A stretch of 64,000 nucleotides of DNA. Origin: Azolla caroliniana. Its lineage: Eukaryota; Polypodiophyta. Made by a program: the position numbers and the translations under genes. The stretch is from assembly GCA_043228905.1 (NCBI GenBank), contig JBHGNT010000012.1, positions 5,084,001-5,148,000 on the forward strand, in the 5' to 3' direction. Shown piece after piece: positions 11,546-21,610 of this stretch. Position 1 is the stretch's first letter; every line of letters begins with the position of its first letter. The notes beneath the pieces were generated by a model that ran no database searches, had not been told where the DNA came from, and was given only the letters and a program-made list of their open reading frames with translations.

Positions 11546-13622
11546 CAATTCCTTAACACCTTCTTGTTGACCAAGTCCCACACTCGGTAGCCGAACTCAT
11601 CATCGCCGTATCCAAGGTATATGCATGGTTGGGACTTTAGATCCAATTTCCCTCTTTTTTCCTTTGCAACATGCACATAAGTGAGACAGTCGAACACCTT
11701 TAGATGCCTGTAGGACACGTCTTTACCAGTCCATACTCTCTATGGTGTGTCTCCTTCCAAGGATGATCTATTAATCACGTACGTCACCGTCATCAACGCC
11801 TCAACCCAGAATGTCTTGGACAACTTTGCATGTGCTAGCATGCTTCAGACTCTCTCCATTATGATCCGGTTCATCCGTTCAACCAGCCCGTTCAGTTCCG
11901 GTGTCTTCGGCACGATGAATTCGAGCCGGATTCCCTTCGACCGGCAATACTCCTTGAACTGCCCCTGGTATTCTTCTCTGTTATCTGTTCGAACCACCTT
12001 CAGATTTCGGCCGGTTTCCCTTTACACTCTCGCGTGGAGCTCCTTGAAGACGGACAACACCTGATCCTTCGTCTTCAATGGTAAGACCCACAATTTCCAA
12101 CCGTGGTCGTCTATGAACGTCACGAAGTACTATGATCTAACATGTGACTTCATGTCCACTTGACAGACATCGGTGTGCACCAGCTCCAGTGGTGCATTCC
12201 CTCTCATTGGTGGTTTGCCCGGAAAGAGTTTCAATTTTGCTTGTCGGCCAAGAAATCAATGCACTTCTCAAGATGCACGTCTTTCACCTTCTGAATGAGG
12301 TTATCTTCGGCAAGTCTTCTCATCCCCTTCTAGCTCATGTAGCCCAATCTCTTGTGCCACAGTTCACCGATAGTGTCAGGTGCTATGTTCACTTCTTCCT
12401 GGCATATCCGGGCGTGCATCAAGTATAGGGTGTTGATCTTTCGGGCTCAAGGCACGATCAAGCTTCCTTTGCTGAATTTCATGACTCCGTTCCGGATGCT
12501 ACCCGTGTAGCCTTCATCATCTAACCGACCGGCTGATATCAACTTCAACCGAACCTCTGGAATGTGTCAAGCATCCTTCAACAATAACTTGCACCTGGTT
12601 GATGTCGTCAACCACACATCTCCTATGCCGACAATTCGACATGTACCTTCATTCCCCATCCGGACACAACCGTGATCTCCAACTATGTAGGATGAGAAGC
12701 ATTTCCGGTCTGGTGTCTGGAATTGACAACCCACATTGTCTTGTCACCGACAAGGTTTAACTCATTCTCCTCAGTGATGAGCAATAGTTCTTCTTCACTT
12801 GTCACGATCGCTGACGTTCCTCTTCTCTCCGAAATCTTCTTTAGTTCCAAACCGTTGGCTCCCCCTTTGGATTTCCAGAAGTGTCAGCAATTCTTCTCGA
12901 AGTGCCCCAGGTTTCGCAATAAAAGCAAGTGGACCTTCCCCTTGACTTCGATCTCGTCCCTGATTTGTCCCGATTTTGGGGACTTTGATTTCAACCTCTT
13001 CCCCGATTATGGTCATCTTTCGTAACCAAGGCCTTCGAGTTCCGGATTCCCGATCCTTCCGGTGAGCTTCTTCATCTAGCAAGCTTGATTTTACCCTTGC
13101 TAGGCACAATTGCTTTCCTTCCGGCCCGGTGTTGCCCAAAGTGAAAATTAGCATCTCCCAACTATCCGGGAGGGAATCGAATAGGAGTAATGCAAGTACC
13201 TCGTTGGTCAGAGGTACTTCAAGTGAATTTGTTTGATTTATGAGCCCCTGAAATGCGTTCATGTGCTCCGCCATTCCAGATCCGTCTTGGTACCAGAGTC
13301 TCACAAACTTCCAGAATACCAAAACCCGATTTACGACGTTTTTACTCTCTAGCATGGTGCTGATTTTCTCCTAGAGAACATGAGCCTTACTTTCTTCATT
13401 GAAGTTTTTGTACAGGCTCATGTCGATGAAGCACCGTATGTATGCCATCGTCTTCATGTGCATCACTTTCCATGTCCTGGCATCGATCTTGTCCGGTTTC
13501 TTGTCCCCGAAATGTACCGGCAGCCAGAGATCTTTGACCACGAGCATGTCCCTCATCTTCAACTTCCACACTAGGTAATTGGAGCTGGTGAGCTTGAACA
13601 TGCTTCCGAATGACTCTTCCAT
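11546..13622 (-). pseudogene. copia H gag, protease and integrase, interrupted
   Basis: Gag probably starts at the ATG at 13622 (MEESFGSMFKLTSSNYLVWK). An upstream ATG at 13670 lies in the LTR and is unlikely. The gag core continues through 13,355-12,795 in another frame (MAEHMNAFQGLINQTNSL). A protease, GAG-pre-integrase and integrase order can be followed by collinearity with copies A and B down to 11,546, through many stops. RT continues on the far side of element G. Confidence 0.75.
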
Positions 13623-13647
13623 TTTCTTGTTCGCAGTAATACCACAT

Positions 13648-13838
13648 TGTAAGGAATAACACTCAACCACAACCGAGCTTTATACACTTAATGGAAATAT
13701 CTATAGAGGACACGTGATGTTTATGTGGAAAACCCAACCACGGGAGCCCACAGACTCCAATGATTACTGTAGGTGAAAAGAGTACAATGGGAGACTTGGA
13801 GGCAACGACCTTGAGCTCTGTATCTTCGCCAACCGACT
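13648..13838 (-). repeat. remnant 5' LTR of element H
   Basis: It contains LTR blocks shared with A, B and I, including GTGGAAAACCCAACCACGGG and GGAGGCAACGACCTTGAGCT. It is truncated at about 13,838 by unrelated copia coding sequence. No gene lies here. Confidence 0.6.
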
Positions 13839-14655
13839 TTCCATATACAATCATCTACAAATGTAATGAAGTACGGGGAGCCTTCTAGTGATCTCTCAGG
13901 CATTGACCCACATATATCTGTGTGCACGAGCTCTACGGGTTGTCGTATTGTTTCGTAATGGAGACATTGTGGACTTCGAGTCTGTTTTCCATAGCAACAA
14001 TGCCCACAAAATTCCATCTTTACTAGGAGTTTCGAGATGTAGCCAACCGCCATCACCCGATCTAGACCCTAGTTGACCATGCCATAGGCTCGGGTCCATC
14101 TTTTTGGCTACGTTCACAACCCCTTCTAGATTGATCGCCATCATTGGATACAAGTTGTTGTACTTGTGTCTGTTTCCAATTTTCAAGTTTCCACGGCTAA
14201 TCATCCACGTTGACTCACTGAGAGTCGTTCGGTACCCATCTTCGGCTAACATGTCGATGGAGACCAGAATTCTTTTCAGTGCGGGTACATGCCGGACTTG
14301 GTGTAGGACAATTGTGTTGCCATTTGACTGTTGAATTTGTACTTCGCTAATTCTTGCGATTCTGCATTCCTGCACATTGCTTAGTCGGACTGTGTCGTTG
14401 GCGCCGATCGAATAGTTTGAGAACCCTTTGATGTTGGGGGTTATGTGAAATGGGGCATCGGAGTCCAGTAACCATGTGTGTGCGTCTTGCGCATTGTAGA
14501 GGACTTCTCCGATAATTGAGTCCTCTAAGGAGAGGATTTCTCCTGATCGGGTGTCGGCAACATTAACTTGGTTGCCGACTAGAGAGTGGTTCGAGTCGGG
14601 TCGTCCTCGATTCTGCTCAGATCACCGACCACTCTCCTTCCTCTTGATCGACCAA
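13838..14655 (-). pseudogene. copia fragment J: protease to integrase N-terminus
   Basis: Minus-strand copia coding debris. A protease-like end (near 14,450) is followed by GAG-pre-integrase SLWHGQLG (near 14,090), then the integrase start VELVHTDICGSMPE and YFITFVDDC (near 13,880). The reading changes frame near 14,050. Both ends are truncated: an LTR fragment of opposite orientation follows at 14,656, and the H LTR lies to the left. Confidence 0.7.
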
Positions 14656-15022
14656 TGTTTGGAAAACAGGTCCCTTTGGATGGAAAGAAGAGTACAAGCC
14701 GAATCGAAACCGAAATTGGAAGACTATAATTGTAAATAGTCTAAATGTGCCCCTTGTGGGCTATATCTGTAAATAGCCCAGAAAGTTGTATTGGTATAAA
14801 TACAACTATGGCAAACCTTATGAGGGAGTGATGTATCATTATTGTGATATAGTTAGAACGAGGTAGTTGTCTCTGTAACTATGAGTGAGAGAGAGTGAGA
14901 GAGAGAGAGAGAGTGTAACTTTGTAGTTGTTTGTCAGACGAAGGAGAACTTGAGGTCGTTGCCTCCGAGTTTCTCATTGTACTTCTCCTCTATCTTAGAG
15001 ATTTGTTTTGGAGTTTGTGGAG
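14656..15022 (+). repeat. truncated copia LTR, plus orientation
   Basis: Starts TGTTTGGAAAACAGGTCCC, which resembles the minus-strand start of the A LTR. It carries the same order of blocks: a TGTAAATAGCCC region, TATAAATAC near 14,796, a GA-rich leader and a GGTCGTTGCCTCCGAG block. It ends abruptly at the Penelope-like direct repeat. It also holds a (GAGA)n stretch at 14,885-14,914. Confidence 0.65.
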
Positions 15023-15868
15023 TGATCCGTAACAAAGTGTCGAAATTGTTGCCTTGAAATGTTTAGCAGGTGCGGCTGATGATAGTATGGTGGATGGAGC
15101 TCGGGGACGGTGTTATGAGCTGGAGGACTTGTATGAACGGGGAGATGACTGGGCCCTATGGTTGCGAATGCTTGTGGTGAGTGGTAATGGCACGGTTCAT
15201 TATTGGCAAAGTGTGGGTTATGGAAAAGAACTTGAGGCCCACCAAAGTTGGGATAAGGTTTAAATGCTTGTTTAACCTCATTAGTTGTGGTGTTGTAGGT
15301 GAAAAGGAGGTTAGATGCTTGGTGATGAGGACATTGCGCTTGTTTGGAGTTATTATTGGAGTAGTGGTTTGGGTTAGGGTGAGAGTTAGGAAAAGGGTTA
15401 GTAGTATTTTTGGAATTAAATTTAGTTTGTGGGTTAGACTTGGGTTCTGGGTTAGGTTTTAGGGTAAAGTTTAGATTCTTTTTGGGGTTGGTTGTGGGAT
15501 TAGAATATTTATTTAGGTTAATATTATGGGGGACAAATTTTTTAGTGTTATTTATCTCGGCTTCTAAGGAGCAATGTACGAGGGACTGTCATAAAACATT
15601 TCGTTATCATTTTCTTCTTCCCCTTCATACATTGTAATGTCTATATCTCTAATATTAGGGTTTTCATATCTATTTTGCTCTCTTGTTTTATCTCTAAGTT
15701 TCGTGGTTGTTCTCTTAAGTGTATCATCAATGTTGTGGTTTAGAGCAAAATAGTCACACATTTTTAGGATTTCAGAGCCGAAATCTTGTAGTAATGTATT
15801 AATCATTTCTTGAATATTAGCAGGCTCAACATATGATGACACATCCTCAAAATGATGGGGTTCTTGAA
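15023..15868 (-). repeat. Penelope-like direct repeat, left copy
   Basis: 846 bp, highly similar in the same orientation to 19,795-20,642. It starts TGATCCGTAACAAAG and ends GGGGTTCTTGAA on the plus strand. Beyond 15,868 the left copy continues into more element sequence, whereas the right copy stops at the tRNA array. Confidence 0.85.
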
Positions 15869-16453
15869 GGATGTTCGCAAAGTTATGTAGATCTGATCTA
15901 ATGGTATTAGGGAAATTATCTAGGGTTTTAGTATAGGAGTGCACTAGTAAGTCTAGATGTTTAATATAAGTACTTGTTAGATCTTTATTATATTGATTAG
16001 TGAGGGTTAGAAAGTCCTTATGCATGCTATTGTTAATTTCTTCATGATCTACCTTTAGCTTGGGGGGATGAATTCTAAGACTATTAGGGGTTAATTCATG
16101 AGAGTATAAGTTCAACATCCTACTATGAAGAGTTGTTTAAATTCTATGTATACTCTAGTTTTATATTCTTCTAAGTATTTCGAGCAAAATGATGTATTAG
16201 AATATGATACCTTAGTATTGAAAACCTTAGTATCATGAGTGGAGTTGATGAGTGAGGGAGAGAGAATATAATCTCGAGTGCGCTTTTGTGGTCTTTTATT
16301 CACACTACTACGCTTGATAGGGGTCGGTGTAGCCGATGCCATCGCTGCAGACATCATTACCGTGGGATGAGGGAACTCTTCACTAGATGGTTGCCCAAAC
16401 ATTGTCGATGCAAATCCATTGTGGGTTCCTATCTCTGGTGAATGAACCTCCAT
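15564..16453 (-). pseudogene. Penelope-like upstream ORF, downstream tandem copy
   Basis: Two overlapping minus-strand readings (16,453-16,112 and 16,118-15,564) in different frames. The first opens MEVHSPEIGTHNGF and has a basic KRPQKRTRD patch; the second is helical and charged and ends MYEGEEENDNEMFYDSP. The same end appears in the right repeat at about 20,405. No known domain is recognised. It is probably the accessory ORF that precedes RT in the next unit of the tandem. Confidence 0.5.
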
Positions 16454-16620
16454 GTGATATGTCGAATCTTTAGTAGTTGTTGGCCTTATGGCCTAAGCAA
16501 GGAGTGCGAGCGTATTTTTGGAAAAAATGAGTGTGAGCATATAGTCTTCAATGGTTGAATAGTTAGGTTAAATAGTACAGTACCTAAAGAATAGTATAAA
16601 AGAGAATAATAGGGGAGGAG

Positions 16621-16686
<66 letters not shown>

Positions 16687-17144
16687 GAATTTCAATTTAT
16701 GTAAGAAAAGGTCTTTTGGCAAACATGTTTCTCTCTATATGAGCTCATTAGTGCTAAAGACCATATACAAAAAATGTGAGAGGGTTATATAAGGGAAGAG
16801 GAAAGAAGAGAGAAGGGGAGTGGTGGGGATGGATGAAAGGGAGAGAGGGGTTTTGAATGTGTATAAAGGAGGATGTGGGAGTTAGGGAGGTAGTGAATGT
16901 AGAAAGGGGTAGCCTAATGAGTTCGATGGGAAGGGATGATTTGGGGATCTATTATATTTAGTTCTAATATATAGATAGCAATAGCAAGTGTGATGTTTTA
17001 ATGGGGATCTAATATATTTAGTTTTGACTAGACAAGAATAGAGTGTTTTGGACTTGGTCCAACATATAAAAGGCTTAAGGATGTCTCTTAGTTGGGGATC
17101 TAGGCTAAGGTCGGCGTGTAAGTCTTGTAAAAACGAGTGGATGT
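16454..17144 (-). other. Penelope-like untranslated interval with GA microsatellite
   Basis: Between the RT stop (17,145) and the start of the next copy (16,453) no coding sequence is visible. It holds a pure (AG)n tract at 16,625-16,681 and purine-rich DNA around 16,795-16,930. Confidence 0.6.
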
Positions 17145-18736
17145 CTAATTTAGGGGTGTTTTTAGAGCACCTAAGCTTGAATATGGTAGGTGTAAGGAAG
17201 ATGTGTTTTTATGCTTATGGATGAGAGTATTCCTAAGGGAGAAAGGATGTTTTTTAAAAGCTTTAAGGATGAAATGGGGTGGGTAACCTTGGTTAATGAG
17301 TCTAAGGAAGAAACGTTTTTTCATTTCTAGGTACCCTATATGTGTGCTTTCTCTAACTAAGTAGCATTTTAATTCGTTCGAAATAAAATTTTGTTTAACA
17401 TGTATGGGATGGTCTGAAGAGAAGGGAAGATATTGATAGGAATTTAATGGTTTTTGGAAACAATTGAAAGAGAACTTAGAGTTCTCTAGATTGATCCAAA
17501 TATCCAAGAAAGGGAGCCTAGTGGGGAACGTATGGATCGTAAGTTTAATAGAGTTATTGGTCATAAGGCTATAGAAACTTAGGTAGTCTAAGAGTTGGGG
17601 TTTCGTACTTGTCCAAACCCCGAAAGCATCATCTCTGTACCTAGTAAAATAGAAGAGATGGGGTGTGGTAAATGTGAGTTTTCTAAGTGTGATAAGAAAA
17701 GGCATGCATAGACAATTGAGAAGTTGCTACCCATGGTTGTTCCTTTGATTTGTTGGTATACTTGATTATCAAAGGTTAGGTAGTGATACTCTAGGGTTAG
17801 AGCGCTAAGGGTATAGATAAGATTAGTCTTGGCTAAGGAAAAATGGGGGGAGATGATATGGCGAAGTGCCTCGAGTCCTAACTTAGGGGGGATGCTAGGG
17901 TAAAGGGATTCTACATCAAAAGAGAAGATGCAATTGTTAGGAGGGGGGTTAGTTGTTTTAGTTTCTGGATGAGGGAGTGTGAATCTTTTAGGTATTGTTT
18001 TTGGAGTATTAGGATAGGTAAAAGTTGAAAATGTAGCCATTTCGAGGTTTGCTCAAATATCGAGTTATTATAAGAACAAATGGGTCTAAAGCCAATGGGT
18101 GTTTTATGGAGTTTAGGGAGAAAGTAAATATTAGATACTTGATATCCCTTTAGGGATTTATGGAGTATGTAATTAGCTTCGATAAAGTAAAGTGTTCCTA
18201 GATTTTTTTGCACTATTAAAGTGATACAAGAGTTCTTCTAACGGAAAATGGGTTACTTTTCTATAGGTGGTGGTATCCGAGAGGTGGTTTATAGCTTTTT
18301 CATAATAGGTATATTTGTCTAGAACACATACTCCCATGTTCTTATCAGCTGGAAGAATGATAATTTGCTTGTTATTCCTAAGGCTCTTAAGGGTTGTGCA
18401 AAGGTGAAGTGGTGTCCTAACGGGTTTGGGTTTAGGTTGTTGGAGTTAAGACAAAAGGAGGGTTTCATGTTTTTTAATAATACTTTCAAGAGGGGGATAT
18501 TGAAATGGTGGATTCCAGTTAGGGTTTGGTAGTTTAAATGGATTAAGGCGGGGTGAGTCCATGTCTCTAAAGAAATGTTTTAAACGTAAAGATCTACTTA
18601 AACTAGAAAATTCTTTAAGGATAGTATTACCGAAAGGTAGAGAGGATGGTGGAATGTATTTGAGTCCTAAGCTTAGCATTTGTGTTTCATTTATTGTGAG
18701 GGGGTGTTTAGATAAATTGTGAATTTTACTATCCAT
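17145..18736 (-). pseudogene. Penelope-like reverse transcriptase, frameshifted
   Basis: Minus-strand pieces at 18,736-18,446, 18,213-17,911, 18,040-17,588 and 17,705-17,145 overlap in different frames and together cover a Penelope-type RT. Visible: an N-terminal block NLSKHPLTINETQMLSLGLK, NIYFLPKLHKTPIGFRPICS (fingers), FSFDVESLYPSIP (first catalytic Asp), QQIKGTTMGSNFSIVYACLF, FTRYRDDAFGVW (catalytic DD), LPFLDIWI and a thumb-like INQGYPPHFILKAF. The reading ends about 30 residues after the thumb, and no GIY-YIG endonuclease motif is seen before the next unit. At least two frameshifts and one gap make it inactive. TERT-like and group II RTs fit the motif set less well. Confidence 0.75.
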
Positions 18737-19153
18737 TCGAAGGGTATCATTAAGCGGTTTCCAAAATAATTTCGCAGTCTATTACTATTGGATTTTTTCT
18801 GGCGTGGGCGGAAGGGGAAAGATGTATTTGTATTACCTAGCCACATAAAAGTGTCTGAGGTGGAGGTGGTCCTATTAAGAAGATAAAATAGGCGTCTACA
18901 AGGATGCACGATCTGTCTAAAGTGTTTGTTAACACGCTTAGCACGCCGTGCTAGTCGTTTTTTGGTCGGTTAGAAGGTGGGTTCCTATGGTGTGTGGTAG
19001 GGGGAGGATTAGTGGGGTGTGGTGTATTTCTATACTGTTTCTTATTAGGATAGGAGTGGTGGTGTGGTGTGGTGGGTGAAGGGGGTTTTTATATTAGAGA
19101 GGGGATAATAAGAAGGGGGTTTATTAAGATACAAGTGAGGGGTAGAGTATGAG
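18737..19153 (-). pseudogene. Penelope-like linker between accessory ORF and RT
   Basis: A short minus-strand reading (18,909-18,691) with a basic FRPRQKKSNSNRLRNYF patch leads into the RT N-terminus in another frame. The rest is interrupted and shows no recognisable domain. Confidence 0.4.
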
Positions 19154-20642
19154 TTAGAGGAGGGGGGGTTTCAACAAATGGGGTAAAAAAAGGTGGGGGG
19201 GGGAATGAAAATTAGAAAAAGGAGGGGGAGGGGTAGTATGTGAATTAGGGGCAAAATAAGGGGGGGGGGGGGGGGGGGCATGAGTTAGATTATCAGGAAG
19301 TAATGTAGGGGCATGGATGAGATATGGAAATAAGTGAGAGGGAGAGGTGAGGGGAGGAGGCATTTGTTCATATAGGTTGCCTTCATATGAAGAGAAAGGG
19401 GAATGTGAGGAGGAAACAGAGAAAGGGGAGTAATTAGGGTTCTGAAAATGTGAGAGGTGAGGTTGTTGTGGCCATAGATGAGGGGTTGGAAGAAGGGGCG
19501 ACACGAATGTTTGCCAGCTGCCTTGCGCAGTCCCAAACAACGCGCCATGTAGGGAGGGGGAAGGGTGCACGAGATGGTTGTCCAACACAGTCCCATACTT
19601 GTTTACAATAGGGGGGGAAGGGGGGGGGGGGGGGGGGGAACGAGGGGGACGATTGATGAAAGAGGCCGCGATCAACCACGGTCTTTTGTTGAGTATTGTG
19701 GGGTGGCTGACGTTTCTGTGATGTCCAATTATTGTAGGGCATACCATGTGTACGACGAAGAAGGGGCGGCGGCGGCGGCAGTGGGAATTTTGTCTGATCC
19801 GTAACAAAGTGTCGAAATTGTTGCCTTGAAATGTTTGGCAGGTGAGGCTGACGATAGTATGGTGGATGGAGCTCGGGGACGGTGTTAGAAGACGAAGGAC
19901 TTGTATGAGTGGGGAGATGACTGAGGCCTATCGTTGTGAATGCTTGTGGTGAGTGGTAATGGCGTGGTTCATTATTGGCAAAGTGTGGGTTATGGAAAAG
20001 AACTTGAGGCCCCCCAAAGTTGGGATAAGGTTTAAATGCTTGTTTAACCTCATTAGTTGTGGTGTTGTAGGTGAAAAAGAGGTTAGATGCTCGGTGACGA
20101 GGACATTGCACTTGTTTGGAGTTATTATTGGAGTAGTGGTTTGGGTTAGGGTGAGAGTTAGGAAAAGGGTTAGTAGTATTTTTGGAATTAAAGTTAGTGT
20201 GTGGGTTAGACTTGGGTTTTGGGTTAGGGTTTAGGGTAAAGTTTAGATTCTTTTTGGGGTTGGGTGTGGGATTAGAATATTTATTTAGGTTAATAGTATG
20301 GGGGACAAATTTTTTAGTGTTATTTATCTCGGCTTCTACGGGAGCAATGAATGAGGGACTGTCATAAAACATTTCATTATCAATTTCTTCTTCCCCTTCA
20401 TACATTGTAATGTCTATATCTCTAATATTAGGGTTTTAATATCTATTTTGTTCTCTTGTTTTATCTCTAAGTTCCGGGGTTGTTTCTCTTAAGTGTATCA
20501 TCAATGTTGTGGTTTAGAGCGAAATAGTCACAGATTTTTAGGATTTTAGAGCTGAAATCTTGTAGTAACATATTAATCATTTCTTGAATATTAGCAGGCT
20601 CAACATATGATGACACATCCTCAAAATGTTGGGGTTCTTGAA
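19154..20642 (-). pseudogene. Penelope-like upstream ORF, Pro/Asn-rich
   Basis: From about 20,642 the minus strand encodes a helical charged segment, then (20,405-19,434) a long Asn/Pro/Ser/His-rich low-complexity protein beginning MYEGEEEIDNEMFYDSP. A second frame (19,807-19,154) continues the proline-rich composition towards RT. Two G runs on the plus strand (19,261-19,278 and 19,619-19,638) encode proline runs and sit where the frame changes, so slippage or assembly error may cause the break. Function unknown; its position fits the accessory ORF of endonuclease-lacking Penelope-like elements. Confidence 0.5.
19795..20642 (-). repeat. Penelope-like direct repeat, right copy
   Basis: 848 bp matching 15,023-15,868. 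It terminates at GGGGTTCTTGAA, two bases before the degraded acceptor stem of the first tRNA-Pro unit. Confidence 0.85.
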
Positions 20643-20643
20643 A

Positions 20644-20715
20644 AGGCATTTAGTCTAGTGGTATGATTCTCGCTTCGGGCGCGAGAGGTCTCGAAATCGA
20701 TTCCCAAAATGCCCT
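20644..20715 (+). pseudogene. tRNA-Pro(CGG), damaged T arm
   Basis: The anticodon arm is intact, but the T arm reads TCGAAATCGATTCCC, which spoils the stem and the B box. The first acceptor base is A. Confidence 0.7.
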
Positions 20716-20747
20716 TACTTGATCCTCCAAAAAGTCTTCCCTTGTAA

Positions 20748-20819
20748 GGGCATTTGGTCTAGTGGTATGATTCTCGCTTCGGGTGCAAGAGGTCTCGAGT
20801 TCGATTCTCGAAATGCCCC
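20748..20819 (+). tRNA. tRNA-Pro(CGG)
   Basis: 72 nt with perfect acceptor and T stems and loop TTCGGGT. One C-A mismatch lies in the anticodon stem (CTCGC with GCAAG). Confidence 0.75.
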
Positions 20820-20848
20820 TTGTTCAATCCTCCAAAAAAAATTCTTTG

Positions 20849-20920
20849 TGGTATTTTGGCTAGTGGTATGATTCTTGCTTTAGGTGCAAGAGGCCTCGAG
20901 TTCTATTCTCGAAACGCCCC
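20849..20920 (+). pseudogene. tRNA-Pro-like with Leu anticodon UAG
   Basis: Loop TTTAGGT gives anticodon UAG. The anticodon stem CTTGC/GCAAG is fully paired through a compensatory change. The acceptor start is degraded (TGGTATT). Confidence 0.6.
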
Positions 20921-20980
20921 TTGTAATAGTACCCCTTCAATCCCCCCAAATATTCTTCCCTGTGAGGGTATTACTTGAAA

Positions 20981-21050
20981 GGGCATTTGGTCTGTTGTAT
21001 GATTCTCACTTCGGGTGCGATAAGTGTCGAGTTCGATTCTCGAAATGCCC
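20981..21050 (+). pseudogene. tRNA-Pro(CGG), D-loop deletion
   Basis: A missing base in the D loop (TCTGTTG) spoils the A box. The variable region is altered, while the T arm is intact. Confidence 0.6.
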
Positions 21051-21083
21051 TTGTTCAATCCTCCAAAATTTATTCTTTGGAAA

Positions 21084-21155
21084 GGGAATTTGTTCTAGTG
21101 GTATGATTCTCACTCCGGGAGCAAGAGGTCTCAAGTTCGATTCTCGAAATGCCCC
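21084..21155 (+). pseudogene. tRNA-Pro(CGG), weakened
   Basis: Acceptor GGGAATT mispairs, the anticodon stem CTCAC/GCAAG has mismatches, and the T stem has one mismatch. Confidence 0.6.
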
Positions 21156-21191
21156 TTGTAATAGTACCCCTTCAACTGTCCAAAAGTTCTT

Positions 21192-21610
21192 TGTAGAAGT
21201 TAATATGCGGAAGCTTATGACAAACCGGTTAAGCCGGATAGCAACAGAGAGAGTATAGGTTTAATGGAAACCTTACAAGACACAGATAGAGAGTGGGAGA
21301 GACAGAGAGAGAAGAATAGCATATAAACTATATTAAAAAACAATACTTTGTACATAGGATGTGCTAAGTGAGCACTCTTTATACAAGTCCACAAGGGACT
21401 GACAGAAGCACTATGTACTTCATACGAGCGGCTGACACTAAGTACGAGGACTATGACTACCTAGTAGTCTAGAAGCGTAGACTTCTAAATGGCCTACTGG
21501 TACACATGTGGGTCTGGCTCCCGAATCCCGATCCGGCTCCTAGTTCCGGATACGATCCGGCTCTCGCTTATCTAGCCGATCTGGATCCGGTTGAGCTTGC
21601 TCGCTCAACA
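21192..21610 (-). repeat. 3' LTR of element C
   Basis: 419 bp, plus-strand TGTAGAAG to CTCAACA, followed by the minus-strand purine tract (plus CTCCCCCTCAAGC). Confidence 0.85.

Larger units (their letters stand above)
11541..13838 (-). mobile_element. Ty1/copia element H, right (5') part
   Basis: This is the gag-protease-integrase half of H. A degenerate primer site (TGGTATTACTGCG on the minus strand, near 13,630-13,644) separates gag from a decayed 5' LTR at about 13,648-13,838. The sequence is diverged from A and B but collinear with them. Confidence 0.75.
15023..20642 (-). mobile_element. Penelope-like retroelement with flanking direct repeats
   Basis: A minus-strand RT unit of the Penelope type lies between direct repeats at 15,023-15,868 and 19,795-20,642. 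Such partial tandem copies (pseudo-LTRs) are typical of Penelope-like elements. The repeat period is 4,772 bp. Its upper edge (20,642) abuts the first tRNA-Pro unit; its lower edge abuts a truncated LTR. No clear target duplication was found. Confidence 0.75.
20643..21186 (+). repeat. tRNA-Pro tandem array, block 1
   Basis: Five units spaced about 100-130 bp apart. The block is cut on the left by the Penelope-like element and on the right by copia C, which inserted into a spacer (TSD TTCTT). The spacer resumes at 32,969. Confidence 0.9.

Noticed and set aside
13623-13670. Start of the copia H gag at the ATG at 13670
   Set aside because: It lies in the LTR, upstream of the primer site. The ATG at 13622 matches the gag start expected for the family.
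17145-18736. RT fragment as telomerase (TERT) or an organellar intron maturase
   Set aside because: The NLSxHPLT N-terminus, LPKLHKTP and LPFLDIW motifs with flanking direct repeats fit Penelope-like elements better; no TERT N-terminal domain or intron structure is visible.
19261-19638. Long G runs read as G-quadruplex control elements
   Set aside because: They encode proline runs on the opposite strand and coincide with frame changes, so slippage or sequencing error is at least as likely.
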